From JBAZDV01 sp041669745 (GTDB taxonomy: Archaea; Thermoplasmatota; Thermoplasmata; Methanomassiliicoccales; Methanomethylophilaceae): 13,643 bases of DNA. The notes under the pieces are model-generated. The model did not search any database and was not told the origin of the DNA. It worked only from the letters and a program-made list of their open reading frames with translations. Made by a program: the position numbers and the translations under genes. Shown one piece after another: positions 1-6,728 of the stretch. Where the stretch lies: contig JBAYAO010000034.1 in NCBI GenBank assembly GCA_041669745.1, positions 1-13,643 on the forward strand, given 5' to 3'. Within the stretch, counting starts at the first letter, position 1, and each line of letters starts with the position of its first letter.

Positions 1-309
1 AAGCCGATGATGGACGAGATATACGATGCTATCTCGATGGCTGTTATCCATGACGATCCGCAGATAGCGCGCATAGGATACGACCAGGAGCCGTTGGCCA
101 AGATGCGCGGAGATCTGCCGACGATGATAACCGCTGCGCAGGGAGCATCTTTCCTTACAGTGAACGAGAAGAGGGCCATGCTGTCATATGGAAGTGTGGA
201 AGGCGGTGACGTAGTGTTACAGCCTATGGGTCAGGTTCCAGTTGCCGAACTGTCGGTGGAACTGCCGGACGTATCCGATAATTCCGGTGGGGAAGATGCT
301 GATATATAA
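1..309 (+). CDS. Portal protein, C-terminal end (partial)
   Basis: This is the 3' end of a reading frame that is open at the left edge (AAG CCG ATG ATG...) and stops at TAA 307-309. About 102 residues are visible. The stretch FLTVNEKRAMLSYGSVEGGD followed by VVLQPMGQVPV matches the typical C-terminus of HK97-type portal proteins, where a conserved FLTxNEkR helix precedes a glycine-rich 'eGGD' turn and a Q/P/M-rich strand. The portal is the dodecameric ring at one capsid vertex through which DNA enters and to which the neck attaches. The next gene overlaps its last 14 bases, the usual portal-to-MuF arrangement. The tail is acidic (SDNSGGEDADI). The ATG codons at 7 and 10 are internal methionines rather than starts. 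The family call is from motif memory and gene order. Confidence 0.85.
   Translation, partial: KPMMDEIYDAISMAVIHDDPQIARIGYDQEPLAKMRGDLPTMITAAQGASFLTVNEKRAMLSYGSVEGGDVVLQPMGQVPVAELSVELPDVSDNSGGEDADI
286..292 (+). promoter_or_regulatory. Ribosome binding site fixing the MuF-like start
   Basis: GGTGGGG lies inside the end of the portal gene, three bases before ATG 296. It supports 296 rather than the earlier in-frame ATG at 242, which has no comparable purine-rich sequence at that distance. Confidence 0.55.
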
Positions 310-1108
310 TGCTCTTCTGGATACTAAAGGCACGGCAGAACGTACGGCAAGGATCGTATTGGAACGGATACAGAGCACCAATGCGAGAGCCATCAATTAC
401 CACTATAAGCGTATGTTCGTCTCCCTTCGCAACGATATTCTTAACTTGGATGATATACCTGATATGATAGACCTGACTGCTATTGTAATGGATTACAATA
501 ATTTGCAACGCAACATATTGACGGATGCATACAGCAGGATGGCCGACTCGGTTCTTCCGATGGTATCGGATACAGATCTTCTGAAATCGTCCGGACGCAG
601 CATCTGCAGGAAAGCAGACGATACCGCGGATACGGAACTGTACAAACTGCGCATAATGGATTATATCAATACCCAGGTGGGGATACACATCACACGTATC
701 GACAACACCACGTTGAAGAATATCCAGCTCATAATGGCGAGGACATCTACCACACAGGAGTTCCAGGATGCCATAAAGGTCTATTTCAGGAACGATGCGC
801 CGAACCGTGCATACACCATAGCCAGAACAGAGAGCCATAATGCCGCCATGACATCAGCTGATACATCGGTCAGGGTGACACAGTCCAACAGGCAGAAGTC
901 TAAAACGTGGACGGTGACGCATGCCAATACCCGTTCCACACATATGGCAATGGATGGTGTATCAGTGGATATGGATGAGCTGTTCAGAGTACCAAGGAAG
1001 GACGGAGGTACGGATCTGATGATGTATCCGGGCGATTCATCGCACGGTGCAGGAGCGGGCAATATCGTAAATTGCCATTGTTATCTGAAATACCGCTACA
1101 TAGACTGA
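296..1108 (+). CDS. Minor head morphogenesis protein, SPP1 gp7 / Mu gpF-like
   Basis: The protein has 270 residues from ATG 296. The C-terminal half carries the MuF-domain signature: RTESHNAA around residues 178-184, then RSTHMAMDG around 213-221 with a conserved His and Asp-Gly, a loop with MMYPGD at 242-247, and the terminal NCHCYL at 259-264. In this family the C-terminal His/Asp-Gly/Cys-x-Cys core is conserved while the N-terminal helical part varies. The protein is a minor capsid component that enters the head with the portal and may help DNA packaging or ejection. It overlaps the portal gene by 14 bases and ends just before the first internal promoter. Some MuF proteins carry toxin domains at the C-terminus, but none is present because the protein ends at the MuF core. 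Confidence 0.85.
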   Translation: MLIYNALLDTKGTAERTARIVLERIQSTNARAINYHYKRMFVSLRNDILNLDDIPDMIDLTAIVMDYNNLQRNILTDAYSRMADSVLPMVSDTDLLKSSGRSICRKADDTADTELYKLRIMDYINTQVGIHITRIDNTTLKNIQLIMARTSTTQEFQDAIKVYFRNDAPNRAYTIARTESHNAAMTSADTSVRVTQSNRQKSKTWTVTHANTRSTHMAMDGVSVDMDELFRVPRKDGGTDLMMYPGDSSHGAGAGNIVNCHCYLKYRYID

Positions 1109-1120
1109 TTCATCATTCTT

Positions 1121-1128
1121 TTTAAATA
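1121..1128 (+). promoter_or_regulatory. Archaeal TATA box for the capsid operon (leaderless promoter)
   Basis: TTTAAATA follows a T-rich stretch (CATCATTCTT) in the 41-base gap between the MuF-like stop (1108) and the protease ATG (1150). Its last base is 21 nt from the ATG and its centre about 25.5 nt upstream, so archaeal transcription would begin at or next to the A of the ATG. There is no Shine-Dalgarno sequence in the gap, as expected for a leaderless mRNA. The same box with identical spacing occurs at 3367 and 10389. Confidence 0.8.
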
Positions 1129-1149
1129 CTGTTTCATCCATGTCAATGC

Positions 1150-1878
1150 ATGGAACGCAGATATTTCCAAATAAAGGCACTCGGAGACAAGACCGAGGAT
1201 CAGGGGCATTTCAAAGGAGTGCTCTCTACCTACGGTAACATCGACGAGGTAGGAGATATCTGCGAGCCGGGGTGTTTCGACTTATCCATATCCAAACGCG
1301 GGACAAAGAGGACATTGCTATGGCAGCACAATTGGGATGCACCTATCGGGCAGTTCGATATTGTGAAGTCAGACGATGATCTGTCGATCGAAGGCAGTTT
1401 TAACATGGATGTGGATAAGGGCCGCGAAGGTTATTCTCTCCTAAAAAGAGGGGATATCAATGGACTGTCGATCGGGTATACGATAACGGATTATGAGTAC
1501 GACAAGGACGGCATACGCCACCTGAAAGTCGTAGACTTATGGGAAGGGTCTCTGGTTACGTTTCCCGCTAACACCCTTGCGACGGCGGAGGCCAAGAGCA
1601 TGAAACAGAATGTAAGAAAGCAGGTCGCAGGGCTTCCTTTTCTAAGGAAACTGACTGACGAAGAACGTGCAGAGGCCATAGCTGATATCGAGGCCATCCT
1701 TGAGCGTTATTCTTCTGATCCCAAGGCCGATGAGGATGTGACCGATCCGAATCAGGATGGAGACACAGAAGATGATGACACGGATGATATCGACGATGCC
1801 AAGGCCGATGAGGAACTCGAGGCGGAACTTGGAAAAGCTAAAGAACTGCTGCTCGAATTCAAGGAGGTTGTAAGTTGA
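1150..1878 (+). CDS. Prohead maturation protease, HK97 family (peptidase U35/S78)
   Basis: The protein has 242 residues. It reads as a classic capsid maturation protease: the LLWQHNWDAPIG block places the catalytic-type His at residue 60, GLSIGYT places the nucleophile-type Ser at 107, and LWEGSLVTFPAN (130-141) is the conserved strand after it. The N-terminal GHFKGVLSTYGNIDEVGDIC is also typical. The enzyme sits inside the procapsid and trims the N-terminal delta domain of the capsid protein. After about residue 170 the protein becomes a strongly acidic, Asp/Glu-rich tail (to 242), possibly scaffold-like or for retention in the procapsid. It is the first gene of its operon and appears leaderless. 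ATG 1140 is in another frame that closes soon. The stop overlaps the TTG start of the capsid gene. Confidence 0.93.
   Translation: MERRYFQIKALGDKTEDQGHFKGVLSTYGNIDEVGDICEPGCFDLSISKRGTKRTLLWQHNWDAPIGQFDIVKSDDDLSIEGSFNMDVDKGREGYSLLKRGDINGLSIGYTITDYEYDKDGIRHLKVVDLWEGSLVTFPANTLATAEAKSMKQNVRKQVAGLPFLRKLTDEERAEAIADIEAILERYSSDPKADEDVTDPNQDGDTEDDDTDDIDDAKADEELEAELGKAKELLLEFKEVVS
1861..1868 (+). promoter_or_regulatory. Strong Shine-Dalgarno for the TTG start of the capsid gene
   Basis: AAGGAGGT is a near-perfect anti-16S match, with AGGAGG ending at 1867, seven bases before TTG 1875. It supports this non-ATG start; no in-frame ATG occurs near it. It is the strongest SD site in this operon, as expected for the most abundant structural protein. 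Confidence 0.7.
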
Positions 1879-3005
1879 CAGACAATACTACACTGAATGA
1901 AATACATAAGCTCAACGAAGAGCTTAAGAAAGGTCTCAATGATTACAAGATGTACTCTGAATCATATAAGACTATGAAATCGCAGGTGGATGATATCTCC
2001 AAGAAATTGGACGATTCGATAAAGGGATACGATGATGACATCGTAGCCCTGAAAAAGAGCGTATCGATGGCTCCGGCATCGGGGGCAGGTTCGATATCTC
2101 CCGAAATGAAAGCGATGATAGAGTTCGCAATCGAAGGAAAGACGGCCACAGTCGCAACTCCTTCGAGCGGAGGATATGTCGTTCCCAACGAGTTCATATC
2201 AAGGGTCATACCCAAACTCCGTGATATCGACAATATAAGGGCGAATGCAGAAACCATTCCTGTTTCCGGAATGGTGGCAGATGTACCTTATGAGGTATCA
2301 GAAGGAGAATCCTCATGGGTCGGAGAGACAGAGGACAGAAGCGGGGTGAAAGGAGAAGGCACAATAGGATTGGCGCATATCCCCGTGAACGAGCTTGTGT
2401 CCAGACTAAGCATAAGCAACAGGCTGATGCAGAGCAATCTGATAGAGATGGATACGTATCTCACTAATGCTCTCATATCCAAAATGAACAGGGATACGGA
2501 GAAAGCATTTGCAACAGGCGATGGTTTCAATAAGCCTTCCGGTGTGTTCAATGATACGAACATCACACAGGTAGCATCAGGCGCTGCATCAGCATTGACG
2601 ATCAACGGTCTTATCAGTCTTGTGTCCTCACTCACAGACAGCGCATCAATGGATGGCAGGATATACGGTTCCAGATCGACCCTCGGAGAGATCGCGAAAC
2701 TGCGTGACGACAAGAATCCCATATGGCAGCCTTCATTGGGCAATGGTCTGCCTCCGACGGTTCTCGGATATTCATACATGTTCTGTCCGAGTGCGCCGGG
2801 TGCGACTACGGCAGGCAACATACCTCTGGTATTCGGCAATATGTTCAGTGCATACAAGATCGTTCAGGGCAACTCGATGACAATGACACGTGATGCTCTG
2901 ACAGGTGTGAGCAAGGGATTGACGTACATCTATTTCAGCTCGAATGTAGGCGGACAGGTCGTTATGCCGTCAAGTCTGGTTGCACAGAAGATCGCGGCAA
3001 GTTGA
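1875..3005 (+). CDS. Major capsid protein, HK97 fold
   Basis: The protein has 376 residues, starts at TTG 1875, and overlaps the protease stop as TTGA. Residues 1-65 are charged and helical with coiled-coil character (IHKLNEELKKGLNDY...VDDISKKLDDSI), matching the removable delta/scaffold domain of HK97-type capsid proteins. A low-complexity linker follows (APASGAGSIS, 66-75). The mature protein probably begins shortly before GGYVVPNEFISRVIP (99-113), the standard entry to the HK97 core. Further family hallmarks are the E-loop region VPYEVSEGESSWVGET, the spine helix region AFATGDGFNKPSGVF, and the C-terminal strand near the end. It forms the icosahedral shell and is cleaved by the upstream protease. 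The cleavage site cannot be fixed from sequence alone. Confidence 0.95.
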   Translation: MTDNTTLNEIHKLNEELKKGLNDYKMYSESYKTMKSQVDDISKKLDDSIKGYDDDIVALKKSVSMAPASGAGSISPEMKAMIEFAIEGKTATVATPSSGGYVVPNEFISRVIPKLRDIDNIRANAETIPVSGMVADVPYEVSEGESSWVGETEDRSGVKGEGTIGLAHIPVNELVSRLSISNRLMQSNLIEMDTYLTNALISKMNRDTEKAFATGDGFNKPSGVFNDTNITQVASGAASALTINGLISLVSSLTDSASMDGRIYGSRSTLGEIAKLRDDKNPIWQPSLGNGLPPTVLGYSYMFCPSAPGATTAGNIPLVFGNMFSAYKIVQGNSMTMTRDALTGVSKGLTYIYFSSNVGGQVVMPSSLVAQKIAAS

Positions 3006-3011
3006 GGTGAT
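3004..3011 (+). promoter_or_regulatory. GGTGAT-type Shine-Dalgarno overlapping the capsid stop
   Basis: GAGGTGAT overlaps the TGA stop of the capsid gene and lies three bases before ATG 3015. The same GGTGAT-N3-ATG layout recurs before 4793 and 12598, so it is the favoured internal ribosome site of this virus. Confidence 0.6.
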
Positions 3012-3014
3012 AAA

Positions 3015-3332
3015 ATGGCAAGAACTACAATAATCGGCGATGCGGATGCGGCAGTCGGAACAGCAGCGACAGCGATAGATACCAATGGGTATGGCATCAT
3101 AACATTCGTTATAAACGCGGCAGCTACCGGAACATTCGCGCTTACAGAATGCGATACAAGCGGAGGAACATATACGGCAGTCGATTCGGCAGATTCGATA
3201 ATCCCGACCATATCGGCCGCGGGCGCATATTTGGCAGGTTACATCGGTAACAAGCGTTATCTCAAGTATACGCTGTCGGGAACCGGCAATACGGCAGTGA
3301 TACTCAAGACAGAGAAAAGGATGGCTACCTGA
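3015..3332 (+). CDS. Small head protein, probable capsid decoration/stabilisation protein
   Basis: The protein has 105 residues and is rich in Ala, Thr, Gly and Ile, with a predicted all-beta pattern (GIITFVINAAATGTFALTEC, then YTAVDSADSII). It ends with GNKRYLKYTLSGTGNTAVIL, reminiscent of small phage proteins encoded directly after the capsid gene that have a 'Y-x-G-N-K-R-Y-l-k/r' strand and are usually annotated as decoration or hypothetical head proteins. It sits 9 bases after the capsid gene in the same operon, so it would be made at capsid-like levels and could bind the outer capsid surface. Position and size fit a decoration protein; the sequence alone does not prove it. There is no signal peptide or membrane segment. 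Confidence 0.5.
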   Translation: MARTTIIGDADAAVGTAATAIDTNGYGIITFVINAAATGTFALTECDTSGGTYTAVDSADSIIPTISAAGAYLAGYIGNKRYLKYTLSGTGNTAVILKTEKRMAT

Positions 3333-3340
3333 TACTATCC

Positions 3341-3366
3341 TTCCAAACCTTTTAATTTTACTTTTC
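3341..3366 (+). terminator. T-rich tract, possible archaeal terminator of the capsid operon
   Basis: After the TGA at 3330-3332 there are several oligo-T runs on the + strand (CCTTTTAATTTTACTTTTC). Archaeal RNA polymerase terminates at U-rich tracts without needing a hairpin. The tract runs into the next TATA box, so termination of the capsid operon and initiation of the tail operon would be nearly superimposed. No hairpin is evident. Confidence 0.4.
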
Positions 3367-3374
3367 TTTAAATA
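3367..3374 (+). promoter_or_regulatory. Archaeal TATA box for the neck/tail operon (leaderless promoter)
   Basis: TTTAAATA has its last base 21 nt before ATG 3396. It lies within a 17-base string (3362-3378, TTTTCTTTAAATACTTT) that is identical to 10384-10400. There is no Shine-Dalgarno sequence before the ATG, so the connector gene is predicted to be translated from a leaderless mRNA. Confidence 0.8.
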
Positions 3375-3395
3375 CTTTCGTCTCCATTAACATCC

Positions 3396-3932
3396 ATGCA
3401 GGTTGATATCCAGCCACTGGAAGATCAGAAGATACAAGAACCTATTACAGTCGATGAACTGATGCGCGCATTGCATCTTACAGATAATGGGCGTATTAAC
3501 GAAGATGAACTCGAACAGGCTATAACACGTGCACGTGCGATGGCGGAATCAACCGTTAATTCTCCAATCGTACTCACTCAATTCAAACTAACGGCATATG
3601 TGATAGATTCTTACTTCATCGAGTTCACGCATAATATGACAGGGATAACAGTGACAGGTATTATCAACGGAGAAGAAGGAGAGAGCGATACCGAGACCGC
3701 ATTGGTCAAATCGACCAATTTCACCGACAATCCCTGCGGAATATATCTTACACAGACTACAATGGATGCCGAATACGACAGCATATCTGTCATTTTCAAT
3801 GATGGCCCGTACAGAACACCGGAACAGATAAGGCAGTCGGTAACGATGATGGCGTGCAATATCTGGAAAGGGGAACCGATAAGCCAATATGCGATAGATA
3901 CGCTGGCACCATACAGGAGACAGAATATATGA
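3396..3932 (+). CDS. Head-tail connector, gp6-like adaptor
   Basis: The protein has 178 residues. The N-terminal part, ITVDELMRALHL (17-28) followed by EDELEQAITRARAMAESTVN (36-55) and a hydrophobic strand, is the usual pattern of phage head-tail connectors that bind beneath the portal (HK97 gp6 / SPP1 gp15 type): a short helix, a 'D..l...i..A...ve...n' helix and a beta-rich centre. The C-terminus DTLAPYRRQNI matches the common 'LL.PYR' ending of this family. The central part (about 80-140) is larger and more beta-rich than in short connectors. It is the first gene of the tail operon and leaderless. Its stop overlaps the next start as ATGA. Confidence 0.75.
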   Translation: MQVDIQPLEDQKIQEPITVDELMRALHLTDNGRINEDELEQAITRARAMAESTVNSPIVLTQFKLTAYVIDSYFIEFTHNMTGITVTGIINGEEGESDTETALVKSTNFTDNPCGIYLTQTTMDAEYDSISVIFNDGPYRTPEQIRQSVTMMACNIWKGEPISQYAIDTLAPYRRQNI

Positions 3933-4393
3933 CATTCGACAGAACAATCTATGTCTCCGATTTCAAGGAGATATCCAGCCGTTTGAGACAGCTTGGCAGC
4001 GAATGGCCGAGCATAGTGCGCAATGAATTGGCAGATGCATCATCGACAGTGCTATGGGATAAGATATATGGCGTTACACCGATGTCCACATTGCAGAATC
4101 CGATATACAGGAATAAGAAGGGCAAAGTGTATCCGTCGCTTAGACCCAAGATAGGCAAGGCCAATCTGCGCAACGACCTGAACATAGAAGTGCTGTCTGA
4201 CGGTACGATACAGGTGGGATTCGATAAGGTGACATATGCACGTGCAGTGCATGATATGTACAACGGGGTCAATTGGTCTACACCCGGAACAGGCCCGGAC
4301 TTTCTGGATAAGCCGGTGATGGACAATATAGATACAGTAGGTGCGGAAACTGCAACGAACATAGACAGGGTTCTTCAGGAGCGTGGGATATGA
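3929..4393 (+). CDS. Neck protein, HK97 gp10-like
   Basis: The protein has 154 residues from ATG 3929, which overlaps the previous stop as ATGA and is preceded by GGAG at 3916-3919. The frame is open upstream to an ATG at 3854, but that would overlap the connector by about 80 bases and has no RBS. Residues 1-50 are helical (DFKEISSRLRQLGSEWPSIV). A beta part follows with VGFDKVTYARAVHDM, a Trp-containing loop (NWSTPGTGPDFLDKPV), and a C-terminal amphipathic helix. This arrangement (helix, 'v.YA..vh.m', then 'g..FL..p..d') fits the HK97-gp10 family of minor proteins encoded between connector and tail terminator, which act in head completion or tail joining. The family match is by pattern only. 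Confidence 0.6.
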   Translation: MTFDRTIYVSDFKEISSRLRQLGSEWPSIVRNELADASSTVLWDKIYGVTPMSTLQNPIYRNKKGKVYPSLRPKIGKANLRNDLNIEVLSDGTIQVGFDKVTYARAVHDMYNGVNWSTPGTGPDFLDKPVMDNIDTVGAETATNIDRVLQERGI

Positions 4394-4788
4394 CCGTTGC
4401 AGATGATGTGATACAGTATCTGGAGGATCAAGATGTGGGTGAAGAATACCGTCTACTTGTACGTCAGGTGTCATTGGATACCAAATACAACGGCGGACAA
4501 TACATCCTGATACGCGATGTTCCCGATTCGCGTGTGCCGGATTCGGTCGCAGGAGTGTCGTATCATACTGTCTCGGTAACGGTTGCGATGGGTCCCGGAG
4601 ATTCGGGGATGAAACAAGCAGGAGAAGTGTCTGATACATTGTGGAAGTCGCTGGAACTGGTAACAGACCAAGCGATAAACGGAACATTTTATCCGCTGAT
4701 AACAAATTCTGCATCTCCGAGCGAGATACAGGTAGGCGAGATTACGACATTCACATGGAATCTGGACATAATCAGATATTACGGGTGA
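4390..4788 (+). CDS. Tail terminator / tail completion protein (probable)
   Basis: The protein has 132 residues. The start overlaps the previous stop as ATGA, with AGGAG at 4377-4381. The N-terminal helix (VADDVIQYLEDQDVGEEYRL) is followed by alternating strands (QYILIRDVP, SYHTVSVTVAMG), a helix (QAGEVSDTLWKSLEL) and C-terminal strands ending TTFTWNLDIIRYYG. This alpha-beta order and length are characteristic of tail terminators (lambda gpU-like and the 'minor capsid protein' group of gut phages), which cap the finished tail tube and join it to the head. The position directly before the tail tube gene agrees. It could instead be another neck component. Confidence 0.6.
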   Translation: MTVADDVIQYLEDQDVGEEYRLLVRQVSLDTKYNGGQYILIRDVPDSRVPDSVAGVSYHTVSVTVAMGPGDSGMKQAGEVSDTLWKSLELVTDQAINGTFYPLITNSASPSEIQVGEITTFTWNLDIIRYYG

Positions 4789-4792
4789 TATA

Positions 4793-5707
4793 ATGAGTGT
4801 AAGAAGCAAAGGAAGTCTATGCAGATTCGCAGTGCGTGATGAAGAGACATATGGAACATTCTCCGCTGCGAACGTATCAAGATACGGAGGCGCATTGTCG
4901 ACATTGGATACGACAGCAGCGAAATCATGGGAAGAGGATCCTGGGGAGTGCACATATGCATTCAGCAAAGCATACAATACGGGCAACGATTACGGATTCA
5001 AAGCTACATTCACGCATCCTCGTTCGTCCGCATGGTACAATTGGGTGATAATGTCCATGGGTGCGTTGACAGGGATTGGAGATATACGCGATATAGTCTC
5101 GTTCACATCTCGTATAAAGATAGCATCGGATGAGCTCATGGCATTTCTGGGATGCAAAATAAATACCTTCAAGATATCCTCGTCCAAGGTAGGAGGGGCG
5201 TTATCTTTCGAGGCGGATGTGCTCGCGCAGTATTGCGATCTGTCGAGTACGACATCGTTCGAGGATGCTTTAGGTTCTTCATTCATATTCGCAGATGTGG
5301 ACAGACCTGATTATTCACCTATCACGGATAACACTTCGCTTTATTACTCTATAAACAACGGAGTGACATGGCTTAACTGCGATGCCAAGACATGGAGCAT
5401 AACGATAACGCGCAACCTTATGGCAGATGCGGACACCGTAAGCGATAGGCCTCTCAATGCAGGACGTTCTCTGACCCCGCAGGAATGCACGATAGCATTG
5501 GAGTTCACACAGCTATCGAGATCGAGCGTATGGGACAGTCTTAAACTCACAGAAGTGACGGATATTCAATTCAAGAAGGTCATAGACGGTACGACGGTGA
5601 TATTGACAGGAGGATATATCACAGGAGATATGCCGAGCAGATCGCAGGCAACATACGATGAAACGACCAAAGTGACAATGAAGGATATGACGGTGACAGT
5701 ACCATGA
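4793..5707 (+). CDS. Major tail tube protein
   Basis: The protein has 304 residues and starts after GGTGAT at 4784-4789. The N-terminus has the 'fav.dEetYGtf..an' motif (residues 12-27) common at the start of siphovirus and archaeal tailed-virus tube proteins. A beta-rich body follows, with a C-terminal motif of strands around IQFKKVIDGTTVILTGGYIT and DMPSRSQATYDETTKVTMKD. The central portion contains NNGVTWLNCDAKTWSITITR and RPLNAGRSLTPQECTIALEF, typical of the outer strands and loop of tube proteins. It would polymerise into rings that stack to form the tail tube around the tape measure. At 304 residues it is longer than minimal tube proteins of roughly 140-200 residues, so an added domain is possible. 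No sheath gene is seen, so a contractile tail is unlikely. Confidence 0.72.
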   Translation: MSVRSKGSLCRFAVRDEETYGTFSAANVSRYGGALSTLDTTAAKSWEEDPGECTYAFSKAYNTGNDYGFKATFTHPRSSAWYNWVIMSMGALTGIGDIRDIVSFTSRIKIASDELMAFLGCKINTFKISSSKVGGALSFEADVLAQYCDLSSTTSFEDALGSSFIFADVDRPDYSPITDNTSLYYSINNGVTWLNCDAKTWSITITRNLMADADTVSDRPLNAGRSLTPQECTIALEFTQLSRSSVWDSLKLTEVTDIQFKKVIDGTTVILTGGYITGDMPSRSQATYDETTKVTMKDMTVTVP

Positions 5708-6327
5708 GATATGAATTTAAGGATGTGTCATCCGGTGCTGTCATGCCATCCGATAAACAAATATCCGTGATTGACTTATGCCAAGAACACAAATATGCAT
5801 TTGTTTTCAGCACGTCGATCGGGGACATAGTTCTGCGCAAGCTCCCGTTGAGACTGCATAGGCAGATAGATGGAATGATATCGGTATTCTGTCCCAGATA
5901 TTACAGCGACATTCAGCGTATGCAAGATATACGCGCAGGAATAGACGACATAAACAAATTGCCGGATGAACTCAAAGAAGAGATACAAGGATTGGCATCC
6001 AGAATATCATATGCAACGCGCTGGTATCTTCTGGGGGTGATGATATCCCCTGTAATATACGATGACGAGGATATAGACAGACTGTATCAGATGTTGTCCG
6101 ATGAAGAATGTTTCAATCTGGACAATCTGTTGTCGGAAATGATAAGGGTTGCAGACCCTTGCGAGATAGACGATACTGCATTGGTCATTGCAGAGAAATA
6201 CAATGTCGCGATGGTAGATAAGTCGATGCTTGAGAATATCACCGTATCCCAGGCAAATTACTTTGTATCACGTATAAATATGGAGAATGAGGAATTGGCC
6301 AAGGCATTCAACAGGGGGAAGGACTGA
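5704..6327 (+). CDS. Probable tail assembly chaperone
   Basis: The protein has 207 residues. The start overlaps the tube stop as ATGA, with GGTGA at 5692-5696. It has no recognised catalytic motif. A short N-terminal beta part (FVFSTSIGDIVLRKLPLRLH) is followed by a largely helical, acidic body (DEDIDRLYQMLSDEECFNLD and similar) with no membrane segment. A soluble acidic helical protein between the tube and tape-measure genes is the hallmark of tail assembly chaperones (lambda gpG position), which coat the hydrophobic tape measure before tube assembly. The next gene lies in the -1 frame and begins at the stop (TGATG), and a G-run precedes it, so a lambda-like G/GT arrangement is possible. The assignment rests mainly on order and general character. 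Confidence 0.5.
   Translation: MRYEFKDVSSGAVMPSDKQISVIDLCQEHKYAFVFSTSIGDIVLRKLPLRLHRQIDGMISVFCPRYYSDIQRMQDIRAGIDDINKLPDELKEEIQGLASRISYATRWYLLGVMISPVIYDDEDIDRLYQMLSDEECFNLDNLLSEMIRVADPCEIDDTALVIAEKYNVAMVDKSMLENITVSQANYFVSRINMENEELAKAFNRGKD
6314..6322 (+). promoter_or_regulatory. GGGGGAAGG: Shine-Dalgarno for the next gene, possible -1 slippery site
   Basis: This purine run is 4 bases before ATG 6327 and is a plausible ribosome binding site. It also sits on the last codons of the chaperone gene (AGG GGG AAG GAC TGA). The -1 frame from here is open directly into the following gene. It resembles but does not match the lambda slippery heptamer GGGAAAG, so frameshifting is a weak possibility. Confidence 0.3.
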
Positions 6328-6728
6328 TGGATATATCCGCCGTATCCAATATGAACAGCGGTGCATCTGCAGTTAAATCGACAACAGCTGCGATGAACTC
6401 TCTTTTCGGTATTTCAGATTCGACCATGAATCTTGTCAATGCGGCGGCGGCGGCGATGCAGATAGCAACAGGCGGAGCACAGCTCATTTCAGTTGCAGTA
6501 TCTGCAAAAGAAACATTGAATGCCATACAGACAGCAAAAGCGGCGGCTCTTACAACGGCGAATGCAGCTATACCCGGAATAGGATGGGGAAAGATACTTC
6601 TGGCTGTATCAGCAGCAGGAACGGCATCCATTATAACGGCATCCATCATGAACTATACATTATCGGGAGATATGAGCTCATCATCGGGAAGAGCATCCAT
6701 ATCGAGTAAGGTAGGAGGAATCCTATGA
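6327..6728 (+). CDS. Short tape-measure-like hydrophobic tail protein (copy A)
   Basis: The protein has 133 residues, is very rich in Ala, Ser, Ile and Thr and nearly free of aromatics. Helical residues 11-80 include FGISDSTMNLVNAAAAAMQI and GGAQLISVAVSAKETLN. The 'taNaaiPgIGwGKIllavsaAg' stretch (78-98) and a hydrophobic helix (98-110) resemble the hydrophobic core of phage tape-measure proteins, where 'a..aNPig......a' precedes a membrane-active helix. The end is Ser-rich (DMSSSSGRASI, 115-125). It aligns along most of its length with the next protein (residues 28-125 against 88-180), so the two look like paralogues. It overlaps the chaperone stop as TGATG. Alternatives are a lambda gpT-like chaperone extension or a small membrane protein. 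Confidence 0.5.
   Translation: MDISAVSNMNSGASAVKSTTAAMNSLFGISDSTMNLVNAAAAAMQIATGGAQLISVAVSAKETLNAIQTAKAAALTTANAAIPGIGWGKILLAVSAAGTASIITASIMNYTLSGDMSSSSGRASISSKVGGIL
6713..6718 (+). promoter_or_regulatory. AGGAGG ribosome binding site for tape-measure copy B
   Basis: AGGAGG lies six bases before ATG 6725 within the end of the preceding gene. It is among the strongest Shine-Dalgarno sites in the tail operon and, with the ATGA overlap, fixes this start. Confidence 0.65.

Noticed and set aside
242..295. Upstream ATG at 242 for the MuF-like gene
   Set aside because: It would extend 68 bases into the portal gene without a ribosome site. ATG 296 has GGTGGGG before it.
224..838. Long reverse-strand frames, e.g. 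224-838, 2288-2857, 4052-4714, 8874-9413
   Set aside because: They lie opposite well-supported + strand structural genes, have no plausible family motifs or ribosome sites, and their amino-acid make-up reflects the complement of the real genes.
3854..3928. Upstream ATG at 3854 for the gp10-like gene
   Set aside because: The 25 extra residues are out-of-frame reading of the connector C-terminus; ATG 3929 has GGAG and an ATGA overlap.
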